From the NCBI GenBank assembly GCA_940337035.1, contig CALNHX010007616.1, forward strand, positions 1 through 64,000: 64,000 nt of DNA. Direction: 5' to 3'. The notes below the pieces were generated by a model. It saw nothing but the letters and a program-made list of their open reading frames with translations. It had not been told where the DNA came from and made no database searches. Shown here one piece after another: positions 1-12,116 of this stretch. Both the position numbers and the translations under genes were made by a program. The first letter of the stretch is position 1; each line of letters begins with the position of its first letter. The stretch is from Agriotes lineatus. Lineage: Eukaryota > Arthropoda > Insecta > Coleoptera > Elateridae.

Positions 1-138
1 CCACAGCCATCTACCTCTTACTACCCACAATCATCTTTTATTGAAATATTCCACACCATCTGGAATATGCTAACCCCGTACCATGAACAAATTAAGACTG
101 TCATCTTCTCACTTATCGTTTCCCTCCTCAATGGATAA
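1..138 (+). pseudogene. 3' end of Jockey-type LINE ORF1 (partial)
   Basis: Reading frame 1 is open from the window edge to a TAA at 136-138. It encodes the tail of a nucleic-acid-binding ORF1 of a Jockey-clade LINE, including the stretch FIEIFHTIWNMLTPYHEQIK. This kind of hydrophobic tail directly ahead of an endonuclease ORF is usual in Jockey elements. Its stop codon overlaps the likely ORF2 start (ATG at 131) in the string ATGGATAA, an arrangement that suggests termination-reinitiation. The zinc knuckles expected upstream lie outside the window. The family call rests on position and on the ORF2 that follows. Confidence 0.6.
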
Positions 139-1468
139 AGTCCCATCCAAATTACTCCCTCAACTCATCATCTGCAACTACAACGCCGATGGAATAGCCA
201 AACAAAGAGCATTAATTATTGCCTTGTTAGCAAGGCATAATGTTGATATATTAATCGTCACCGAAACACATCTAGCAAACGATGAACCATTCAAAATACT
301 ACAATGCAATATTTTTCGGCAAGACCATATAACAAACTTTGCTGCAGGTGGCGTAGCTATAATAATTAAACACTCACTGTTTGCCAACCCATACGAAATA
401 GAAAGCATCACTAATCTAGAAGCAGTAGCCATCAAGATGGAAACCAAAAACAACCGAAATGTAATCATTACAGCAGTATACAAACAACCAAATAAGCGGC
501 TACTTGAAGTTGATATAGCTGCGCTAATCCAAAGCAATACTCCTACATTAGCCATTGGTGATTATAATTCGAAAAATACCCTTTGGGACTGTATCAGTAA
601 TACTCCTAGCGGAGTTAAATTAAACACCTATCTCTCCAACCATGCCATTCAACTATCAGCTCCTACAGAACTAACTCACTATCCCTACCGAAGGGATCAT
701 CGCCCAGATATACTCGACATCTGTTTAATTAAAAATTTCTCCCTTTCACTATCACAAACTGTACTAATCGAGTTGGACTCAGATCACCTTCCAACTTTAA
801 TAACGTTTCATGACACGCCGACATTAAAACACAATTTCCCGAGATTAATCAAGAGATTGATCGATTGGAAACTGTTCCAAGACCTGATAAATGAAACAAC
901 CACCTGTCCCGCCTCTATAAAATCAACGGAAGAATTTGACCTCCATAGCAAAAACCTCAGCTCAGCAATAACTAATGCAGTAGCGCAAGAGACTACCACT
1001 CAGCATAGGCGCAAAGCGAACAATAAAAAGGATACCCCCGCCCACATATTGACTCTCATTAAGAATAAAAACAGACTAAGACGCATCTGGGCAAGAACAA
1101 GAAACTTTTTTATTAAAGTACAGTTCAATCGGGCCACTCGCGAGGTTAAATCTGCTCTAGACAATTATAGAATCAACAAGTGCAAACAGTACATCTCGGA
1201 ACTACAACTCAGAGACGCTACAATGTGGCAAGCAACAAAAATGATACTTAAGCAGCAACCTCAAATTTCTACCATTAAAGTTAACGACCAAGTATACGCT
1301 ACAGATTCAGAAAAATGCGACATCTTTTCTACTCACCTAGAACACACTTTTACCACACAGATCGCAGCCAATAACGAAGAGTTCGAGCAACAAATAACAA
1401 CTGAGATAGCCACTAACTTTCCAAGTGACCCAGGATTAATAGTATCTACAACCCCGGAAGAAATATAG
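83..1468 (+). pseudogene. LINE ORF2 part 1: APE endonuclease and linker
   Basis: The frame is open for 461 codons; the biological start is more likely the second Met at 131, because it overlaps the ORF1 stop. Residues of about 28-250 form an exonuclease-endonuclease-phosphatase fold: LIICNYNADGI at the start, the metal-site glutamate in LIVTETHL, GDYNSKNTLWDC as the GDxN box, and DSDHLPT as the catalytic SDH box. This domain nicks target DNA for target-primed reverse transcription. The rest, about 250-461, is the linker ahead of RT. The frame ends in TAG, and RT sequence resumes in another frame at 1490, so the ORF is broken. Confidence 0.85.
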
Positions 1469-1489
1469 TCATACATTGACAAGCTACCT

Positions 1490-3161
1490 ATGAGGAAATC
1501 GCCTGGACACGACTTAATTCCTAACGTAGTTTTGAAAAACTTTCCTAGAAAACTGATCACGTTTTTGATTATTTTATTCAACGCCTGTGTAAGATTGGGG
1601 TATTTTCTAAACACGTGGAAGCACGCTCACGTTTTACTTTTTCCAAAGCCAGAAACAAACCATAAAGACCCAGACAACTATCGGCCAATAAGTCTACAGC
1701 CAACAATATCAAACCTACTTGAAATAGTATATTACAGCCCGAGATGGGAAGTGTTTCATTACTGTCGAGAGATTAGTTAGCTGATTGAGACGCGAAGCGT
1801 CGAAATCAGCTATTATCTCGAGACTAAGGAAACTTCCTGTCGAGGTTTGTATACTATTTTATTCGCAACCACTTTATTCTAAACAATAATTGGAAAAATT
1901 CTTATTAGACAGGTTGTGACGCGCATGAATGGATGAACGAGATTCCCAGTGTCCCTACCTAGTCAGCGGTCGAGAATGTACTTCCCGCACTTGAGCGGGA
2001 AGTGAGTGCGGGAAGTAGCGGGCGGAAATGTACGACTTCCCCATTCAAACGAGGTCAGGAATGTTAACACTACATATATGGTTGCGAATAAAGGTTATTA
2101 TTGATCGTCTACGCTCATTTCTCGATTGCAAGGAAATCCTGCCAACTTTTCAGTACTGCTTTCGTAAAAAGCATTCGACTGTTCACCAGCTATCTCGAAT
2201 ATCAGAACTGGTCGAGAAGGGTTTTGAAAACAAGAAGCATACTGTAGCGATATTTCTCGACGTCGCGTCGCCCAGGCGTTTAATTGAGTGTGGACCAATG
2301 GATTACTATACAAAATGCACAAGATTAATATACCCAATTATCTGTTATGCACTATTAAATCGTTCCTACCCGATTGTACATTCGCAGTGAGGATCAACTC
2401 TATACTCTCCAAAAATAAGAAAATAATGGCCGGAGTGCCGCAGGGCTCAATATTAGGCCCCGTGTTGTTTAATATATTTGTTCACGACTTGCCAGTGCCT
2501 AATGACTCGACCGTAGCTATGTACGCGGACGATACAGTGTTACTCTCCCAAGACATAGACATACTCACAGCCGTTCATCAACTCCAGGACAGCCCTACTG
2601 CTTTTTATAATTGGTTCAACAGATAGTGCATTAATATCAATATAACTAAATGCGAAACGAAGATCTTCACTCTACGACGACCGGTTTTACCACCTAATTT
2701 AACCATAAATAACCAGCAAATTGAATGGAACCCCACTGATAGTGCTGTTAAATGCTTGGGAGTATATCTAGACAAGAAACTTACCTGGGCTTCTCATATT
2801 AATAAAGAATCAAATCAGGCCTACTCAAGATTAGCAATTCTCTATCCAGTACTTAACAAAAAGTCAACCCTGAAGCACGCAGTAGGTCTACCCTTGGCAA
2901 GTTGGGGGATCAACTCCTAATACGCAAATCAAAAAACTACAAACGTTTCAAAACAAAGTAGTCAGGATGATTTTTAACGCACCATGGTTCACTGGAAACT
3001 CTCAACTTCATCGCAAATCTGGCTTACCAACAGTCAATGAAGTTATTAAAAAGCATACAAAACAATATTTTAATAACATCTCTGAGTGCTTGAGTGCAAT
3101 AAATTACAACACCGGTGCAAAACATATACACACTAAATTAAAACGCAAAATTCCTCAATAG
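1490..3161 (+). pseudogene. LINE ORF2 part 2: broken reverse transcriptase
   Basis: RT begins with MRKSPGHDLIPNVVLKNFP and DNYRPISLQPTISNLLE, which are RT blocks 1-2. It is interrupted by an insertion at about 1735-2095 and resumes with IIDRLRSFLD. Later pieces show the A-block (VAIFLDV, then a break), AGVPQGSILGPVLFN, and the catalytic box AMYADDTVLL with YADD at 2522-2533. The tail runs on through several stops to KLKRKIPQ at 3160. All catalytic boxes can be recognised, but at least four breaks exclude a working enzyme. The same element supplies the endonuclease upstream. Confidence 0.8.
1735..2095. mobile_element. Unclassified insertion of about 360 bp inside the LINE RT
   Basis: RT codons stop at about 1730 and resume at about 2096. 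A short TATTA is present at both joints and may be the target duplication. Inside is a near-perfect hairpin near 1780-1815 (TAGCTGATT...AATCAGCTA). A 14-base inverted repeat also occurs at 1859-1872 and 2079-2092 (TTTATTCGCAACCA and its complement). No coding capacity is evident. It could be a MITE or a solo fragment of a larger element; the exact ends are not certain. Confidence 0.5.
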
Positions 3162-3184
3162 TCCAGTCATTATAATATTTTAGG

Positions 3185-3452
3185 TTACAACAGGTCATGA
3201 AGTTTTGAAACTTGCCAGGAATGTCCACCCATATGCCCTAACGATGGCTCTTAATTTCCGACCTCGGGAGGTCGCCACTCGCGCCGCCATTTTGGCAAAA
3301 TGGCGCCCAAAAACAGTTTTTGGCGTATAACTCCGTTCCTGTTTATCCTATGCAAAAAAGTTCTGATGATAAAATAAAGAGAATAAAATTTTCTAGTAAA
3401 CAACACTAATAATATTGTATTGTCAGATCGATAGTTTTCGAGTTAAAGGGCT
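3185..3452 (+). repeat. Left terminal inverted repeat of the 2.5-kb element
   Basis: It matches the reverse complement of 5415-5685 with scattered substitutions and small indels. It contains a GC-rich core around 3255-3320 (CGGGAGGTCGCC, ATGGCGCCCAAAAAC) and an AT-rich inner part. Confidence 0.8.
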
Positions 3453-3610
3453 TACAAATAAAACGAATATTTTGAATTGAAACATTATTAAAACCAATAC
3501 ATATTGCAACTCGTTTCTACACCACCCATGAGGTAGAGTTCATCGGCGCGTTTTTTTACGTGGTTTCCCCAGTAGGCCTAATCCACAATCGAATTGATTA
3601 CCTACTTGCT

Positions 3611-4979
3611 TTACCGCAGCTTTGCACATTGCGATAGTTTTGCCGCAAATGATTTTTCCGAGTCACCAGCCTCTTCTTCTTCTCTTTCATTCTCTTCGTA
3701 CATTTGTAAGGAGTCAAGAATATCTGCAGCCTTATTATCGTCCTCTTCGTCAGAATCTTCCACAATGTCAGGAATGTTCTTGCAAGCTACACCATTGCAA
3801 TAGAAACAGTGTGCCGAACATTTTAACCCGATCTTTCGACACCCACATGCCGCCCCGCAGCCTTTATTACATCTTCAAGAAATTGGCTGGAGAAGTATGT
3901 CGGGGGCTGGCTGTTGTGTTGCGCGAACAGCATCAAGCCCTGTTCTTGTTTTCTGCCAACCGTATTCCTCCGGGTTTTTCGTAATGCCATTCCACATCTG
4001 AACTTGATTATATGTCCGTAGGCAATGCTGGCGTGCAGAATCTTCTGTGGGAGGCAGGGAAGCAAGGTTAAATTTGTTTTTGGAAACAGCCTTCACAAAA
4101 CATTCGTATCGGAGGGAATCCAATGAGTCGTTTTCATGCGATGCACCATACAATGCCAATAAAAATGATTTTTCAGCTTTAGCGAGAGTATTGACGTCTG
4201 CTTCTGGATGTTGAAAGATTTTAATAGTATCAGCCAACTTGTTGTTCTTTTGAAAGAGGTTGAAAAATTTGATTTTCCCCTGATTGAACAGAGCACAGAT
4301 GGTATCACAACAACTAAATGCATGGAGAAACATAAAATTCTTCGCTACGGTATCCTTGTAGTTGAGGCTTTGCCCAGGAAATATCTGTTCCGCAATCTTT
4401 CCTCTAGCTGGTTTTCGCAAAAAAACATTGGCATGATCTTGTGCCCTTGCGGTTAACAGAACCAATAGACCAATGTCTTCCCCTACAACATAAACAAACG
4501 GATATGAAGAGGACATATCAAGCGCTGTTTGGACGATGAGCAAATCCGCATCCTCCACGGATTGTTTTACTGTATAACCATGCTCTTCAAACTTCTTCAT
4601 TAACATAGGAATTAAACGCCTTTTGTTCGAATCGGTGGACAGAAACTTTTCTTGCGAAACAGTGGAAATCATTGCTTCATCGAAAACGATATCAGCGCAG
4701 GTTTGCGATCTGAAGCGTCGATGTATTTTCGCGCTTTTCGTGCTCATGCTATCGAAGTTATCCGGATAACCGTCAAAAACTATAAATGCGTTTGATCCAT
4801 AGTGCCGCTTAACGTATTCCACATACAGTATACAAATTGTTCCGAACGAATCGTTGCGATGTCATACCACTCGGTGCAACAAAAATCCACCGTCCAGAAC
4901 ATGAAAGCTTCGACTCTGTTGTTCAGGTGGATCAATGGGCGTGAATGCTTTGAACAAAGAAGATTTGGTTGGTACTCAG
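3611..4979 (-). pseudogene. PIN/FEN-like nuclease plus Cys-rich (CXC) protein, transposon-borne
   Basis: The frame runs from about 4979 to a TAA at 3611-3613 with two in-frame TGA codons. One is near 4860, where relatives would have Trp; the other is at 3875-3877, just before the Cys-rich tail. Between them 315 codons are open. Visible motifs are FIVFDGYPDN, then K-H-RR, EDADLLIVQTALD and VVGEDIGLLVLL. The spacing of the acidic residues recalls FEN1/PIN-type metal nucleases (inference). CCDTICALFNQGK and RTYNQVQMWNG follow. The tail has CNKGCGAACGCRKIGLKC plus three further Cys, resembling a TSO1/tesmin-like CXC DNA-binding motif, then an acidic segment. I know similar proteins as uncharacterised, copy-rich animal families. 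It is the only gene of the surrounding TIR element. Confidence 0.7.
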
Positions 4980-5414
4980 TATAGTCTCTCCTTATCTCGC
5001 GCAGATTTGGACACGTACATGCGGTAGCGGTTTACATGCGTTCCAACGTGGAAATTAATATTCTTCGGCGGATACAAACGCCTGGCATTGTGCATGTGTG
5101 TAAACGTAACTCAACGTTGTAAACATGACAGCATATGACGACATTTACCATAATATAACAAATATCGTAATATGCTGTCACTTTAACAATGTTGTTCCAC
5201 CTTAACACAAGTCCAATGACCAACTTTCCGCATTGTCCATGTCGAGTAGATCCGCCCTATTGGGGGACTTTCATTAGAACAGTACAGGGTGTTGGGGTCC
5301 CGCGTGTCATTGTGTGGAATGGATATAGTGATTTTATTAGGTAAAAATAGATAAAGTGAAAACAATCGTGTGAAAACGCAGTTTTTTCGCGAATTCGAAA
5401 TTTTCGCTCTACTT

Positions 5415-5685
5415 CACATCCCGCTAACTCGAAAACTCTCAATCTGACAAGAAAATGTTGTTAGTGTTGTTTTGTAGAAAATTATATCCTCTTTAATTTA
5501 TCATGAGAACTTTTTAGCATAGGATTAATAGGAACGGAGTTATACCCCAAAAACTGTTTTTGGGCGCCATTTTTCTAAGATGGCAGCGCGAGCGGCAACC
5601 TCCCGAGGTCGCAAATTAAGAGCCATTGTTAGGGCATATGGTTCGAAATTCCTGCCAAGTTTCAAAACTTCATGACCTTTTGTAA
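5415..5685 (-). repeat. Right terminal inverted repeat of the 2.5-kb element
   Basis: Inverted counterpart of 3185-3452. An ORF of 69 codons inside it is only a by-product of the repeat. Confidence 0.8.
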
Positions 5686-7200
5686 GCAAATCCGTTTCAT
5701 TTCCTTTTAATGACTGTACTACAAGATATTTATAGAACACTATTGTCAAACTATAAAAATACTAGTGAGATGTTTAGAAAGTAGTTAATATGTAATAACA
5801 ACCATTTTATATACAAACAAAACAGTCATGTATAGCGGTCTCCGCAGATCTGACTTAAATTTCTATTTAAAATAATAATAATAATAATATTATTTATCCC
5901 AGTTCCGATTTGTCGTTCGCTTTTGGTACCCGTGAGGTATTCGGTGGTTATCTTGCTTCTTAGTTAAAGACGAATGATGTAAAGTGCTGCACCTGTAGAT
6001 TAAAACAGGACAGTAGCTTCCGAGTGGTGATAAAACACGTAAACGATTCAACCAGCACCTATGCAATAAAGAAATACACGTGGTGAGAAATATTTACAGT
6101 GTCAAAAGCAATAAAACTAAAGAGCCGCTAGCAATGCTTTTCCTTGAATTTTAAACAAAAAAAAACAAAACAAAGACGTCTATAAACTGCAAATTCTGAA
6201 ATACTGTACAATTTTAGTGGAACCTTTTAGGCAGAAAAGAGCATTTTCGAATGCGTCAATTGTCTCAGACTACGCCACAAGAAAATATTGCATACGTGAA
6301 CAAAAATGCATTAAATGAAAAAATACGACGATAGAAAAGAGTTGTGAAGTATCAAAACGGATGAATCTGGAATATGCCCTTACGCAATTTTCGACACTAT
6401 ATTATACATAATAGAAAGATGAAACAAGCTAAACAACTGATTTGAAACAAGATTAACGGAAAGAGTAAACATTTGCTGCAATACTAAGCTTAAATTTAAT
6501 TCTGTAAATGCATTGGGAAAGAGATGCCAGTATTAGTAAATGAATTGAGTAAGGAACGCAAACGGCAAAGCTTGTTTTTCACAGGGTTGAAGTCGAAGTT
6601 CAAATTAATTAAATATTAGGTTTGGGCAGAATGAATAGCCAAACCAAAAGAAATGAGTAATCACAAAAAGGATTGCCATGTGCAGGTCAATCAAGCGTAG
6701 ATTTCAATATAGCTAAGTAGATCAAATTTTGAGCAATCTACAAAGGTATAAGAAGCCAGAAAAATAAAATTTGTTGCAACGAGCAATTAAGAAGGCAGGC
6801 ATAAAAACAAAATAGCAATTGTGAGAAGCAGACAAGATAGGAGAAAACGAGTGAAAAGCAAACAGCGAGACAGGAACAAAAACGAGTGAAAAGCAGACAG
6901 CAGACATCGAAAGCATTTATGAAGGAAGTAAACTCTTTAAAAGGATTAGTGCAGTTAAAAATGTAGACAATATTTTAAATATAAGAAATTTTTAAATTCA
7001 ATAATTTCTAAGAAAATTCAGTTTAAGATGTAATTGATTTGAACTTGGCTAATTTTCGTTTGTATAGTATTAGATTAGCATTTGTTTTAGTGGACTTCAT
7101 GAGAAAACAATTAAATAAATTATAAGATTGACATGAAATTTGGTGCTCCTTTTGAACACAAGTTTTTATATAATAAAATTAAATATTTTGAGCTAAAAAG
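5686..7200. other. AT-rich non-coding stretch
   Basis: No gene is recognised. There is a short (AAT)n run at 5871-5892, and short ORFs show no motif. Purine-rich sequence at 6830-6920 repeats the words GTGAAAAGCA and AGACAG without a clear period. Confidence 0.6.
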
Positions 7201-10200
7201 TGTTTCACTGTGTTAAGCAAGTGGTATAGTTCATATGAGAACGTCTGTGGCGATTTCCGCAAACATAAATTATTTTACCAAGAGCATCTCCAAGAAAACG
7301 TTCGCCACCCACATCAATATTACGAAGAAGGATTCCATCCGAAAAGAGGGTCGAGAGCCAGGGCATTCTACTGCGACGCATCAGGCAGGAGTGCAGGACA
7401 CCGACCAGCCGCACAGACACAGGGGGAAACCGTTCCAGACGGAGATACGAGCTGGGACCCCCTTTCCGAAGATTGAAGCGAACACGGAATAGTAAGGTAC
7501 TGTCTAACCCTAAAAATATTAGCGTGAGCATCCAGAAGTTTGTGTGCATGCGAGACAATACCGTACTGAACAAGATTCAAGCATCCTCAAGCCTCCAGCG
7601 AAAGTGATTTTCAAACTATTAACCAGAGTCCAGTTGTGAGGTTAGGTGGAGATTAAACAATTGCAGAAACTCAATCGGTGTCCCTTCGGACGTCATAAGA
7701 CAAATTAATTCCTAAAACAAAGGAGAATAATAACCGCCAAAGCGGGTACAAACAGGTGGCCTCAAAATTAAATAATTCACCTGCAATGGCCACCCTTTTG
7801 AAATTTTAAAGCCCTGATTCAAGCCAATACCCTTGGGGCTTGATCAACGGGGAACCATGCTTTGAATTTACAATCAATTATCTTCAGCACTCGCCGTCAC
7901 TGGTTGAACACCATTGGTTTCATACTACATCAAAGAAACTCGGCTTGAAAAATTTACGTTATTAACAAGACAACGAAATAAGTCGGGGTTTATTACAAAA
8001 CAAATGGTCATTCGGTACACCCTAACTGAAAATATAAAGATCCCAGTCAAAAGGGTATCTTACCAGCTAGTTTACAACAAAATAGGAGACAGGGATGTTT
8101 TCTAACATACACAAATTAAATAAGGTTTCCTCTAGAAGTTAGCATGCGCAATGTTCCAAACAAAATGCGACGCACGGCATATATTCGGGGCACTTCCGCG
8201 GTACACACAACAAAATACAACAAATAAAATCTATCCTACCTTTAGCCAAACCATGCTTCTCGTTGGGCATACAGGCAGGGCGGAGATGTTACAATGGCAG
8301 GGTCCTACAACACCTCGACGGCAGCTAGAGATGGCGGTGCAAGCATCCCCGGAGTAGAAAAGGGTTGTGCGGAGATTCGGTCGGAACAGGGGTAGTGGCA
8401 AAAGACGTTCGCAACCAAGTGTTTGATAGATGAAAGCGGCGACCAGCAGAGGGCGTAAATTACTCAAAGTTTCTTTAGGCACGACATAAACTAGATTTGC
8501 AAGTGCAAAACTTTTCAAAATAACACGAGAACAATTCTCTTAGACTTAATAAGGACGTCTTGATTTAATGTGCAATAGGTGCAAATTGTTTCTTTTACGA
8601 TCCGGTGAGCAGAAACAGATGGATACAAGGACGCCTTGCCCACAAAATTACGTTGTCCTAAAACATCGCACAAACCACACGCTGCCCAGCACTCAAATTC
8701 CAACGAACTTTCTGCTATGAAGGCTGGGGCCGAACTTTCTCACAAAATCGATTTGCCGCCGGGGCGACCATAAAATTCCCCCCGCATGCCTCCTTTGTTA
8801 AAAAGATGACCACACAGCATGATCTCATCCTTGCTGTACACAGAAACTGAATTTCGGGGAAGAACCTACTTGGCCTCTCACCGTCAAACTGCTCATGTAG
8901 AGTTTTATTACGGGCTAAACTATCCTAAAGCAAGCTTCAGCTTCGAAACAAAGTTCCATTGTCAACCGGGAACAACGGGATTCCTTAGAAGGAAACCTAG
9001 AAGGTAGTGCGTATGTATTTGACGAATCTTTATCCGATCGGCGCCAGGTTGGCGAAGCGAAAAAACGATTACGACGTTTAAAAGGAGTGCTTACCGTAGA
9101 AAAAATGCGGGTCGCCAGCATTTTAGTGTTCGCCCAAATGAATTCAATTGCGATTAGGAGCGCAGGGCCGGGCTTAGTAAAATTGGCGAAACGAAGGGAA
9201 TTAAAAATGAGCTTACACCATCCCCCCTCCCACTAGAGATCAATTTCCCTAAATTGATCTTCGAGGCGACCGGGAAAGCCGCTAAAAGATTTGCTCAACT
9301 CACTATGTGGGTTAGGATAGCAGTCACTAGTCGGGATCTCGTCCACGCCACGACGGATACCGTCAATCCAAAAAAGTGAGAAAAAAGAAAGGGAAGAAAA
9401 TAGACTGGATACGCCGGTGGACAGTAGGAAAAACAAACGGGGCACTGGCGGTTCGGTGAAGCCTAGAAAATCCTTCCCCGGACCAGTGAAACGGACGACG
9501 TGTGGTAAGCGGTGTCCCACAGGGGGGCACTCCGCCAGGGGCCCTATCACAACGTCAAGAAAATCCAAAAATGGCCCGTAGGCACGTAAACAACGGCCAA
9601 CCCTACCCCGTGGGGCGGTGTCCAACATCCCAAGAGTACCGACCATGGCCAAACGACCATGGCACGCGCCCATGGGGTGACGGATGCGTGAGACTGCTGG
9701 GCCCAATGTCAGCTCACCCACACCGGCCCCATAACACGGTTTAGGGAAAAAGTGCTATAAGCAAAAAGGGTGAGGGCAATGACAGGTGTCGCCGGGCACA
9801 CAGTAAAGGGAGGATAAAGCGAAGGAAGAAAGATGAGAGAGATGAGAAGGTATCCCACCTGGGATTCCTATTGCTCTAGAAAGAACTCGCCACAATAGGA
9901 GGAAGGTCATTCCTGTGAACTATTCGACCAACCGCCTAATCGAACACAGGGTACGAAGCCCCATGGTTTGCAACCTGACTCTCGACGATCCGTTGAAGAG
10001 GGCACGCAAGGCGTCACGGGATCAGCCTCACGTGTTCTCCCACAACAACAAAGCGATAAAAAAAGGGGTAGCTACGAACGGCAGGAGTCTCGAATGCCAC
10101 CTGGCCTAAACTATTCTAACCTACTCTAACGTATGCTACTGATCGAATATATACAACAGTATGTCACGCATGGTTGGACCATTATGATTTAGAATTGTCA
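7201..10200. other. Non-coding stretch with a GC-richer part at 8.2-10.0 kb
   Basis: Base composition rises relative to the flanks, especially at 9230-9740, but no protein motif holds up over more than a few residues. Short ORFs (122 aa at 7205-7573, 162 aa at 9233-9721, both minus) are not recognised. It might be old LTR or untranslated leader of a degraded retroelement. I could not match it to 12.1-14.3 kb by eye. Confidence 0.4.
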
Positions 10201-10208
10201 AAAACAAA

Positions 10209-12116
10209 CGACACTGATGGTGGTTAGGTCGAGTTTCGAAAACGCCCACTAATCTCGAAATACATCAGGGACTATGCCCACAGTCTTCCAGAAGCCTATT
10301 CTCAAAATCATGTTATGGTCTATATCAGGTACAATTAAAGCTTCAAATGTAACGACCTTAGTGTTCAAGCGAATCGGCAAATACACGGTGTCTGAGCTTT
10401 ATACTGTCTGTCCATTTGCTACTGCGCATACTGGGCGTAATTTCTTGTTTGAACGGAGACCTAATGTTTTTAAAACTTCCCATCCCTTACCTCCAATTAT
10501 AGTGCGGTTGGCACCCGAGTCCAACAAAGCTAAAATTTTAAGACCCATTTTGTCAATAATAACATATGGATGGCGATCGTCCAAAGATATTTCTAAAACG
10601 AAATATAAAATAACTTTATTTATTATAAATGTTTTCTCAAGTTCATTAATAAGTTGTTTAATATACCTGGTCGAATTAACAAATGTTTGCTAAGACAACG
10701 CTCGACCTTGCAGCGTCTCGCCGGGCCATATCCCGAACCTTGGGTTCCGTATCTACAATTTGGACAATTCCTAACAACTACATTGGGTTTGCCGCAACGA
10801 TAGCAAAATTTCTTGTCGTGCGGACGTTTACACGCAACGGCCCTATGACCTACTTAGTGACAATTCCAGCATTTAGCACCCGAACACGCAACAGGGTTTC
10901 TAATAGTTTTCGAAGAACTCAGCGTTACCGGCCCTTGAACGGTTGCCACAGGTGTTTATACGGTATTCACGACAGGTGCTTCTTCTAAAGGTGGGGTCTC
11001 GACATAGGCCAAATTGGTATCCAAATCTGTTCGGTGTCTTGATGGTGGTACATATGGTTCGATGGCATAACGGCGTTCCTCAATCTTGAGTCCATGTTGA
11101 AGTAATTCCTCGATTGAACGGATGTCCACCATTCGCAACTGGGTTTAGTACATCGGTGCGACGTTAGGCAAAATGATTCTTAACGGCCTTGCTTTAGTCA
11201 GAGGTTCAACCAATCTCGCGCACATATTTTGCAAAATCGCAATGTAAATGCCCATGGACTCCGAGGGTCCTTGAGTTCTTTTCTTAATTTTTTCCAACAA
11301 GCGTTTGCCATAGTCCGCTGGTTGGAATTGCTGGCGTAAAAGGGAAACCAATTGTTGCTAATTAGCAGGCTTAGTTCTGTTAGCGAGGTACCACAATGAC
11401 GCATTATCGGTAAATAAATAAATAACTTGCACGACTAATCCATCCTCAGGCAAGTTTCTAGCTATTCGTAATTCATTCACACGTTCGATAAAAGCGTTGG
11501 CCGAAAATCCTCTAGGATCTCCTGAAAATTGCAAATTCCACTGTACTATTGGTATAGCTTTACACGAAATCGTCCTCATAGGTGGTGTACTAGCGCTTGA
11601 AATCCTAACTGGGGTAGCAACTGCCACTGAAACACCGCTCGGGGCTTTAGTGGACACCAGAGTCTAAAGTGCCGGGTGAACTTCAGGCGCATCTGCGGTT
11701 GATGCTACCGCTAACTGCGCAACCTCAAAGGTGGAGCTCGTGACTGATAATTTCCAGAATAACTCCGCTCGCTTCTTTTCTTTCTCGTCATTAATCGGTT
11801 TACTTTTGCTAATTCTATTTAATTTACAATAAAATTTTGTTTCTATAGGCGCAGCACGATCCTTATAGGATTCTAAAACATATTCATCTGTTTTTTGCGC
11901 AATGACCGCAACCAAATTAGAAACCGCATCGTAATCCTCGTCGAACGAATGATACGTTGGGCACGCTGTCGCTCCCTCGCGGCCCTCATCCCTTAGCGCA
12001 TCTCGTAAGCGGGTACGCAAAACCGATACAACACCAGTGTTATCCAATGCTTTAATGCCTAGTTCATATTCTAATTCTGCCTTAAGTAGGCGATGGATAC
12101 ACAATCTTAATACCAT
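10209..12116 (-). mobile_element. Gypsy-type LTR retrotransposon fragment (gag-protease)
   Basis: Coding runs on the minus strand in order gag, zinc knuckles, protease, then stops where RT should begin. No flanking LTRs could be found by eye, so this is a truncated or LTR-less fragment. Interrupted frames show that it is old, clearly older than the LTR element at 18.8-25.7 kb. Confidence 0.75.
10209..12116 (-). pseudogene. Gypsy gag-protease polyprotein, broken
   Basis: The first 150 codons (12116-11664) start MVLRLCIHRLLKAELEYELG, a SAP-like N-terminal helix pair. The next piece (11657-11358) has the capsid-type sequence WNLQFSGDPRGFSANAFIER and ASLWYLANR. More capsid follows to 11145. Zinc knuckles at about 10870-10760 read CWNCH-stop-VGHRAVAC and CYRCGKPNVVVRNC, the first with a stop inside it. 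The protease at about 10584-10399 carries LLDSGANRTIIG, the D-S-G active site of retroviral-type aspartic proteases. Reading ends after SIDHNMILRIGFWKTVGIVPD and a further stop. Several stops and frame changes make it a pseudogene. Confidence 0.8.

Larger units (their letters stand above)
1..3161 (+). mobile_element. Jockey-type non-LTR retrotransposon, decayed
   Basis: The stretch holds, in order, an ORF1 tail, an APE-type endonuclease, and reverse transcriptase pieces ending near 3161. The order is that of a Jockey-superfamily LINE. It is dead: an in-frame stop separates endonuclease from RT, a foreign segment of about 360 bp splits the RT, and more stops and frame changes follow the YADD box. 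No poly(A) tail is clear after 3161, where the TIR transposon begins at 3185. The 5' end lies outside the window. Confidence 0.85.
3185..5685 (-). mobile_element. TIR DNA transposon with PIN-like/CXC gene
   Basis: The outer ends are inverted copies starting TTACAA[C/A]AGGTCATGAAG. The arms stay alignable for about 270 bp (3185-3452 against 5415-5685), including the matching strings CATATGCCCTAAC and TATAACTCCGTTCCT. The whole unit is 2501 bp with one gene on the minus strand. No clear target duplication is visible beside the ends (TAGG on the left, GCAA on the right), so the exact first base may be off by a few. No DDE transposase is recognisable. I cannot name the superfamily. Confidence 0.75.

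Noticed and set aside
7205..7580. Overlapping ORFs of 70-122 codons on both strands
   Set aside because: No motif, no splice context and no repeat support; probably chance in a GC-richer patch.
9502..9744. 80-codon ORF containing SGVPQGG, like the RT motif SGVPQGS
   Set aside because: No other RT block lies near it in any frame, and the sequence around it is GC-rich non-coding. A chance match.
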